From Bacteroidota bacterium (GTDB lineage: Bacteria; Bacteroidota; Bacteroidia; 2-12-FULL-35-15): DNA of 12,152 nt. Both the position numbers and the translations under genes were made by a program. Shown piece after piece: positions 7,590-12,152 of this stretch. Below the pieces are notes generated by a model. That model searched no databases and had not been told where the DNA came from. It was given only the letters and a program-made list of their open reading frames with translations. The stretch covers positions 1 to 12,152 of the forward strand of contig JAPLDC010000227.1 in the NCBI GenBank assembly GCA_026391935.1. The letters run 5' to 3'. Position 1 is the stretch's first letter. Each line of letters begins with the position of its first letter.

Positions 7590-7597
7590 TATCTTTG
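7590..7597 (+). promoter_or_regulatory. Probable deoC promoter, -7 element
   Basis: TATCTTTG is a full match to TAnnTTTG and lies 23 bases before the deoC ATG, giving a short leader of about 15-20 bases. The -33 position is not a recognisable TTG. The element sits 13 bases from the -33 box of the divergent small-RNA promoter, so the two promoters share one AT-rich patch and could compete for polymerase. Confidence 0.45.
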
Positions 7598-7620
7598 TTT
7601 TCAATTTATAGATATATAGA

Positions 7621-8532
7621 ATGGCTGCAAAGAGTATACTTCCCGATTTTAGAATAACTCCTACGATTGACCAAGTTGGGATCGAGGAGCGTGTTGCGCG
7701 ATTTACAACCCGAAGTATCAAAAAGGAGTCTAAGATGCAAGGGTTGAAGATGATCCTCAATATGATCGATTTGACTACTCTGGAAGGAAAGGATACCGAA
7801 GGGAAAGTAAAACAGATGTGTTATAAAGCAGTTCATATGCATGATGTTATTCCAGATTTGCCTACTGTTGCTGCCGTATGCGTATACCCTTCAATGGTGA
7901 AAACAGCTAAAGAATCTTTAATAGGGAGCGGTGTTAAAGTTGCTTCTGTTTCTACGGCTTTCCCAAGTGGACAATCTACTCACGAAATAAAAATTTTGGA
8001 TACAAAATTTGCGCTTGAAAATGGTGCAGATGAAATTGATATGGTAATTTCAAGAGGTGAATTTTTGAAAGGAAATTATAATTTTGTTTTTGATGAAATA
8101 GCTGCGATCAAAGATGTTTGCGGAAAGGCAAGGTTGAAAGTGATTTTTGAAACCGGCGAACTTTCAACATTGGATAATGTTCGTAAGGCGAGCGATATTG
8201 CTATGTATGCAGGAGCGGATTTTATTAAGACATCAACAGGGAAAATCTCTCCCGCTGCTACAATGCCTGTGACATTAGTGATGTTAGAAGCTATTCGTGA
8301 CTATTATTATGCAACGAATAGGATGGTGGGAATGAAGCCTGCCGGTGGAATCTCAACATCAAAATTAGCGATGCAGTATTTGGTAATGCTTCGGGAAACG
8401 TTAGGAGGAGCATGGTTGAGTAATGAGTGGTTTCGTTTCGGAGCAAGCAGTTTGGCAAATGATGTATTGATGCAAATTGCGAAACAGACAACAGGTGTTT
8501 ATCAAAGTTCAGATTATTTTTCGAAGGATTAA
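7621..8532 (+). CDS. deoC: Deoxyribose-phosphate aldolase, class II type with N-terminal extension
   Basis: DeoC cleaves 2-deoxyribose 5-phosphate to glyceraldehyde 3-phosphate and acetaldehyde, the last step of deoxynucleoside breakdown, in the cytoplasm. The 303 residues form a class I (Schiff-base) aldolase TIM barrel. The lysine of FIKTSTGK (Lys203) is the Schiff-base residue, the lysine of MKPAGG (Lys239) is the second active-site lysine, and Asp140 in DEIDMVI matches the third catalytic residue. The N-terminal block MIDLTTLEGKDTEGKV resembles the E. coli-type sequence (LMDLTTLNDDDT) rather than the shorter Bacillus-type enzymes. The protein is about 44 residues longer than E. coli DeoC (259), and most of the excess is before this block. 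The ATG at 7621 is the first in frame and follows a -7 promoter box by 23 bases. Two aldehyde dehydrogenase-family genes follow at once, which suggests an acetaldehyde-disposal operon. No nucleoside phosphorylase or phosphopentomutase is visible. Confidence 0.96.
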   Translation: MAAKSILPDFRITPTIDQVGIEERVARFTTRSIKKESKMQGLKMILNMIDLTTLEGKDTEGKVKQMCYKAVHMHDVIPDLPTVAAVCVYPSMVKTAKESLIGSGVKVASVSTAFPSGQSTHEIKILDTKFALENGADEIDMVISRGEFLKGNYNFVFDEIAAIKDVCGKARLKVIFETGELSTLDNVRKASDIAMYAGADFIKTSTGKISPAATMPVTLVMLEAIRDYYYATNRMVGMKPAGGISTSKLAMQYLVMLRETLGGAWLSNEWFRFGASSLANDVLMQIAKQTTGVYQSSDYFSKD

Positions 8533-8565
8533 GTCATCATATTTTAAGTGAGAAAAAAGTATCAA

Positions 8566-10041
8566 ATGAGTAAGAAAAAAGAAATTACAAAAGCAAAATT
8601 GGATTTTAAAACGGATTGGGCATATGCTTCAGCTCCTGAAGACTCCGGTCATATTTCACTTAAGAAGCAATACGATCTGTTCATCAATGGTGAATTCGTA
8701 AAACCAAACAGTAAAAAATATTTCGCTACTTATAATCCTGCAACCGATCAGAAGATCGCTGAGGTTGCTGAAGCTGATGAGAAGGATGTGGATAAAGCAG
8801 TAAAGGCAGCGCGAAAAGCATTTGAAAAATGGAGCAAGCTATCCGGAAAAGAGAGAGGGAAATATATTTTTCGCATAGCACGGTTAATGCAGGAACGTGC
8901 ACGTGAATTTGCTGTGATAGAAACAATGGACGGAGGAAAGTCAATTCGTGAAAGTAGAGATATTGATGTTCCTTTAGCGGCAAATCATTTTTTTTATAAT
9001 GCAGGATGGGCAGATAAATTAGAATACGCTTTTCCAAATAGAAACCCAAAACCATTGGGTGTGGTAGGACAGATCATTCCTTGGAATTTCCCATTATTAA
9101 TGGCTGCCTGGAAAATAGCACCAGCGCTAGCTGCAGGCAATACTGTGGTTTTAAAACCAGCCGAAACGACTTCCCTCACAGCATTAAAATTGGCAGAACT
9201 GATACGTGATAGCGGTTTGCCGAATGGAGTTGTAAATATTGTGACCGGTGCCGGTAAAACGGGCGCAGCCATCGTAAATCACCCTGACATAAATAAAATT
9301 GCTTTTACCGGTTCAACGGATGTTGGAAAATTAATCCAAAGGTCAATTTCAGGAACAAATAAAAAATTAACGCTTGAATTAGGCGGAAAAGCTGCAAATA
9401 TTATTTTTGCTGATGCTGCGATCGATCAGGCGGTTGAAGGTGTTGTAAATGGAATCTTCTTTAATCAAGGTCACGTTTGTTGTGCCGGATCAAGATTATT
9501 TGTTCAGGAAAGTGTTGCGGATATTGTGATCCGCAAATTGAAGGATAGAATGGAGACATTGATCGTTGGTGATCCAATGGACAAAAATACGGATATAGGC
9601 GCCATCAATTCTAAAGAACAACTTTTAAAGATCAACGAATACATAAAGATCGGAAAAAATGAAGGTGCTGAAATTTACCAATCATCTTGCGCCATTCCGA
9701 GTAAGGGGAATTTTTGCAGACCGACTTTATTTTTGAATGCATCACAATCTCATCGTATTGTTCAGGAAGAAATATTTGGTCCTGTTTTAACAGTTCAGAC
9801 TTTCAGAACAATTGAAGAGGTGATCGAAAAAGCGAACAATATTCCTTATGGATTGTCGGCAGGTGTATGGACAGATAAAGGGTCCAAGATTTTTAATCTT
9901 ACAAATAAATTACGTGCGGGAGTGGTTTGGGCAAATACGTATAATAAATTTGATCCTGCTTCACCATTTGGTGGATACAAGGAAAGTGGATTTGGGAGAG
10001 AAGGTGGATTGCATGGTTTAATGCCTTATTTAAATCTTTAA
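8566..10041 (+). CDS. Aldehyde dehydrogenase, full-length catalytic, deoC-linked
   Basis: An NAD(P)-dependent, non-acylating aldehyde dehydrogenase of 491 residues, the normal family length. All key positions are present: Asn174 in IIPWNFP (oxyanion), Lys197 in VVLKPAE (cofactor ribose binding), the FTGSTDVGK Rossmann motif, Glu271 in LELGGK (general base) and Cys305 in GHVCCAGSR (nucleophile). The Glu-Cys distance of 34 equals that of mammalian ALDH2. EEIFGPV and ESGFGREGG follow. Position after deoC suggests acetaldehyde from DeoC as substrate, giving acetate; this is inference, as substrate range cannot be read from the sequence. An in-frame GTG at 8548 would add six residues, but the ATG at 8566 is the more likely start. 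It begins 33 bases after deoC and ends 10 bases before a shortened homologue, with which it probably forms a complex resembling two-domain ALDH16 enzymes. The basic, lysine-rich N-terminus (MSKKKEITKAKLDFKTDW) precedes the usual first strand. Confidence 0.93.
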   Translation: MSKKKEITKAKLDFKTDWAYASAPEDSGHISLKKQYDLFINGEFVKPNSKKYFATYNPATDQKIAEVAEADEKDVDKAVKAARKAFEKWSKLSGKERGKYIFRIARLMQERAREFAVIETMDGGKSIRESRDIDVPLAANHFFYNAGWADKLEYAFPNRNPKPLGVVGQIIPWNFPLLMAAWKIAPALAAGNTVVLKPAETTSLTALKLAELIRDSGLPNGVVNIVTGAGKTGAAIVNHPDINKIAFTGSTDVGKLIQRSISGTNKKLTLELGGKAANIIFADAAIDQAVEGVVNGIFFNQGHVCCAGSRLFVQESVADIVIRKLKDRMETLIVGDPMDKNTDIGAINSKEQLLKINEYIKIGKNEGAEIYQSSCAIPSKGNFCRPTLFLNASQSHRIVQEEIFGPVLTVQTFRTIEEVIEKANNIPYGLSAGVWTDKGSKIFNLTNKLRAGVVWANTYNKFDPASPFGGYKESGFGREGGLHGLMPYLNL

Positions 10042-10051
10042 AAAATCGGAC

Positions 10052-10936
10052 ATGTCAAGACTAGAAATACAAAAAACGTACAAGATATTTATTGGCGGAC
10101 AATTTCCCAGAACAGAGTCAGGGCGATATTATCCCTTAAAAAATAAAAAAAATGAGGTGATCGCAAATATGTGTTTGTCATCACGAAAAGATTTTAGAAA
10201 TGCTGTCGTTGCCGCTCGCAGTGCCTTTGGTGGCTGGAGTGAAAAATCTGCCTTCAATCGTAGTCAGATTCTATATCGTATTGCTGAAATGCTAGAAGGT
10301 AGAAAAGAGCAGTTTATTGCAGAACTTTTGTTGCAAGGTATAAGTGCTGCAGCCGCAAAAGAAGAAGTTACATTGTCGATTGATCGGTTGGTTTATTATG
10401 CCGGCTGGTGTGATAAATACCAAGCCTTGTTTAGCTCCGTTAATCCTGTTGCATCATCACATTTTAATTTTTCTGTTCCTGAGCCAACCGGAGTTGTTGC
10501 AATCATTTCTTCCGAAGAAAGCTCACTCTTAGGATTAGTAACTTCAATTGCTCCTGTGATTGCTGGTGGAAATACGTGCGTGGTGTTAGCTTCTGAAAGT
10601 AAACCGTTATGTGCTATTACTTTTTCTGAAGTATTAAATACGTCTGACCTTTCTGCTGGTGTCGTGAATATTTTAACAGGAAATTCTGCTGAGTTGCATT
10701 CACATTTTTCTTCTCATATGGATGTGAATTCCTTGTTGTATTATCGAAAAAATAAAAACGAAATAAAAACGATAAAGGAAAATGCTGCCTTAAATGTCAA
10801 AAGGGTTCATATTTACGACAAAATAATTTTGAATTCAGAAAAAGCACAAAGTCCTTATTTTATTTTTGATAATCAGGAAATAAAAACTACATGGCATCCT
10901 GTTGAAAATATTGGCTCTTCAAAGGGAGGGTATTAA
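10052..10936 (+). CDS. Short non-catalytic aldehyde dehydrogenase homologue (ALDH16 C-domain-like)
   Basis: A 294-residue protein that aligns by eye with the first part of the preceding dehydrogenase: YKIFIGGQFPRTESGRYYPL, then VVAARSAFGGWSEKS, then VYYAGWCDKYQALF, then VVAIISSEESSLLGLVTSIAPVIAGGNT. The catalytic landmarks are gone. The PWNFP site reads SSEESSL (about 153-159), so the catalytic Asn is lost. The LKPAE lysine site reads LASES (179-183). After VVNILTGN (204-211) the similarity fades, and the general-base Glu, nucleophilic Cys and whole catalytic domain are absent. The reading frame is clean, with no sign of a frameshift, and only 28 bases separate it from cysQ, so this is a stable short form, not a broken gene. 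Human and bacterial ALDH16 are single chains with a catalytic-type domain followed by a non-catalytic ALDH-like domain; 491 plus 294 residues is about the size of such a fusion. A scaffold or dimerisation role with its neighbour is inferred. Confidence 0.8.
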   Translation: MSRLEIQKTYKIFIGGQFPRTESGRYYPLKNKKNEVIANMCLSSRKDFRNAVVAARSAFGGWSEKSAFNRSQILYRIAEMLEGRKEQFIAELLLQGISAAAAKEEVTLSIDRLVYYAGWCDKYQALFSSVNPVASSHFNFSVPEPTGVVAIISSEESSLLGLVTSIAPVIAGGNTCVVLASESKPLCAITFSEVLNTSDLSAGVVNILTGNSAELHSHFSSHMDVNSLLYYRKNKNEIKTIKENAALNVKRVHIYDKIILNSEKAQSPYFIFDNQEIKTTWHPVENIGSSKGGY

Positions 10937-10964
10937 GTGGGTAATATTTAATGTGGAATAGTAG

Positions 10965-11771
10965 ATGAACATTGATTTGAAAGATTATTTATTTGCTGCA
11001 ATAAAATCATCTTTGCTGGCAGGAGAGGAAATTCTAAAAGTTTACAATTCTGATTTTGCAGTGGAACAAAAAGAGGATAAGTCACCACTTACATTAGCTG
11101 ATAAAAATGCCCACAAAGCTATTTGTGAAAATTTACAAATTACAAATTTTCCTGTTTTGAGTGAAGAAGGTAAATCTATCGATTATTCCGAACGTTTCGA
11201 ATGGGAATATTTTTGGATGGTAGATCCTCTTGATGGTACAAAAGAGTTTGTGAAACGCAATGGAGAATTCACTGTCAATATTGCTTTGATTCACAAACAA
11301 AGATCAATCTTAGGGGTAATTTATGTACCCGTTACAAAAGTCATTTATTTTGCTGCTGAAGGCGTTGGAGCATTCAAATCGGAAATCATAAATCCCCGAT
11401 TGAATAATACAGGTTTACAAGAACTATTAAAATCGTCAATTAAACTACCGTTAACAACAATCAATAAAAAATTCACTGTAGTAGCAAGTCGTTCACACCT
11501 TTCCGAAGAAACGGAAATGTTTATTGACGGTTTAAAAAGGGTGCATGGGGAGGTGAATTTTTTGTCTTCTGGAAGTTCTATAAAATTATGCCTGGTGGCA
11601 GAAGGAAGTGCAAATGTTTACCCGCGCTTTGCTCCAACAATGGAGTGGGATACAGCTGCGGGACAAGCAATATGTGAAATTTCAGGAAAGCAGGTGGTCG
11701 ATTATTCTACAAATAAATCGGTAGTTTATAACAAGCCCAGCTTGCTTAATAACTGGTTTACAGTTCAATAA
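10965..11771 (+). CDS. cysQ: 3'(2'),5'-bisphosphate nucleotidase (PAP phosphatase)
   Basis: CysQ hydrolyses PAP (adenosine 3',5'-bisphosphate), the inhibitory by-product of PAPS use, to AMP and phosphate. It belongs to the inositol-monophosphatase-like, Mg-dependent, Li-sensitive family. The 268 residues are somewhat longer than E. coli CysQ (about 246). Metal-binding motifs are present in order: SEEGK (66-70), VDPLDGTKEF (86-95), the CysQ-type version of the family signature with TKEF, and MEWDTAAGQAI (226-236) with Asp229. The ADKNAH segment (45-50) before the first motif is also typical. It lies 28 bases after the short dehydrogenase homologue on the same strand and may be co-transcribed with the deoC cluster, although it works with the PAPS genes on the opposite strand. 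No promoter was recognised in the 28-base gap. Confidence 0.92.
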   Translation: MNIDLKDYLFAAIKSSLLAGEEILKVYNSDFAVEQKEDKSPLTLADKNAHKAICENLQITNFPVLSEEGKSIDYSERFEWEYFWMVDPLDGTKEFVKRNGEFTVNIALIHKQRSILGVIYVPVTKVIYFAAEGVGAFKSEIINPRLNNTGLQELLKSSIKLPLTTINKKFTVVASRSHLSEETEMFIDGLKRVHGEVNFLSSGSSIKLCLVAEGSANVYPRFAPTMEWDTAAGQAICEISGKQVVDYSTNKSVVYNKPSLLNNWFTVQ

Positions 11772-11832
11772 TGCCTTAGTTGTTGGTTGAAATATATAAT
11801 AGATAGAATGTATTAGTGAGAACCTAATTTAC

Positions 11833-11840
11833 TACTTTTG
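11833..11840 (+). promoter_or_regulatory. Probable promoter of the right-edge secreted protein gene, -7 element
   Basis: TACTTTTG is a full match to TAnnTTTG, 36 bases before the ATG at 11877. No TTG is seen at the usual -33 distance. The 105-base spacer after cysQ contains no convincing terminator hairpin. Confidence 0.45.
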
Positions 11841-11876
11841 AAAACATAATTTAAGATAAACCAAAAAACTATTACA

Positions 11877-12152
11877 ATGAAAAAACAATTACTAATATTA
11901 ACGTTAAGTCTTTTTTCTGGCTTGGCATCTTTTGCCCAAGGGACTGTTGACGAAATTTCTGGAATAAAACCAATTCCTGCTCCGAACTTAACTATTTCAA
12001 AACACAAAACAAATAAATCATTGTCATGTGGTCCGGATACGCTTCTTTATTCTTATCTTAAGGAAGTGACAATTGCACCTCCGGGTACTTTTTATATTGA
12101 TCCTATGGTTGGAGCAAGAAGAGCTTGGTCTCAAGCATTTCAATTGTCATCT
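11877..12152 (+). CDS. Secreted protein, N-terminal part (gene continues past right edge)
   Basis: An open frame starts at ATG 11877 and runs 92 codons to the window end without a stop. Residues 1-20 are a clear signal peptide (MKKQ, then a leucine-rich stretch, cleavage likely after SFA before Gln21). The mature part begins with a proline- and lysine-bearing linker, then SCGPDTLLYSYLKEVT and a stretch ending RRAWSQAFQL. The SCGPDTLLY segment is reminiscent of the start of large Bacteroidota T9SS cargo proteins, but this is a weak resemblance and the sorting domain, if any, is outside the window. A -7 promoter box lies 36 bases upstream, so it is probably a separate transcription unit from cysQ. 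No function can be assigned. Confidence 0.8.
   Translation, partial: MKKQLLILTLSLFSGLASFAQGTVDEISGIKPIPAPNLTISKHKTNKSLSCGPDTLLYSYLKEVTIAPPGTFYIDPMVGARRAWSQAFQLSS

Noticed and set aside
7542..7842. Minus-strand open frames of 72-78 codons overlapping the start of deoC
   Set aside because: They are antisense to the conserved deoC coding sequence, have no recognisable motif, and one spans the strong small-RNA promoter.
8548..8565. GTG at 8548 as the start of the aldehyde dehydrogenase
   Set aside because: It would add only MRKKYQ; an ATG follows six codons later and leads directly into a typical N-terminus. The GTG cannot be excluded but is less likely.
10937..10964. A lost catalytic domain after the short dehydrogenase homologue, by frameshift or nonsense mutation
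   Set aside because: Only 28 bases separate the stop codon from cysQ, so there is no remnant of a catalytic domain to restore.
10951..10968. A five-codon open frame whose stop overlaps the cysQ start as ATGA
   Set aside because: It is too short to judge, and such overlaps occur by chance in AT-rich spacers; no evidence supports translation.

Overview
The window is AT-rich bacterial chromosome, most likely from a member of the Bacteroidota. Three things in the sequence say so: two secreted proteins with Bacteroidota-style signal peptides, one of which ends in a type IX secretion (T9SS) type A sorting domain; several upstream regions with the phylum's -7 promoter element TAnnTTTG; and a sigma-54 factor and sulfate-activation genes of the type common there. 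No mobile element, tRNA, rRNA or CRISPR array was seen.

Layout from left to right. The minus-strand 5' part of rpoN (sigma-54) runs off the left edge. A 176-base AT-rich divergent spacer with short repeats leads into a 1200-residue secreted protein built of 14 GloVer-type repeats, a cadherin-like module, Ig/PKD-like modules and a T9SS tail. A symmetrical stem-loop terminator separates this gene from the convergent minus-strand operon cysC-cysD-cysN, which makes APS and PAPS from sulfate. Upstream of cysC is a 278-base gap. On the minus strand it holds a complete candidate small-RNA gene: a near-consensus promoter, a bubble-containing hairpin resembling 6S RNA, and an intrinsic terminator. Divergent from this lies a plus-strand cluster: deoC (deoxyribose-phosphate aldolase), a full-length aldehyde dehydrogenase, a short non-catalytic aldehyde dehydrogenase homologue, and cysQ (PAP phosphatase). 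The start of another secreted protein reaches the right edge.

How the genes fit together. CysD/CysN make APS, CysC phosphorylates it to PAPS, and CysQ removes the PAP left after PAPS is used. No PAPS reductase, sulfotransferase or sulfate transporter is visible, so the fate of PAPS (reduction or sulfation) cannot be decided here. DeoC splits deoxyribose 5-phosphate into glyceraldehyde 3-phosphate and acetaldehyde, and the adjacent dehydrogenase is placed to oxidise the acetaldehyde. The short partner lacks every catalytic residue and looks like a structural subunit; the pair together resembles a split form of the two-domain ALDH16 enzymes.

The best candidates for something undescribed are the small RNA between cysC and deoC and the deoC-linked split aldehyde dehydrogenase.
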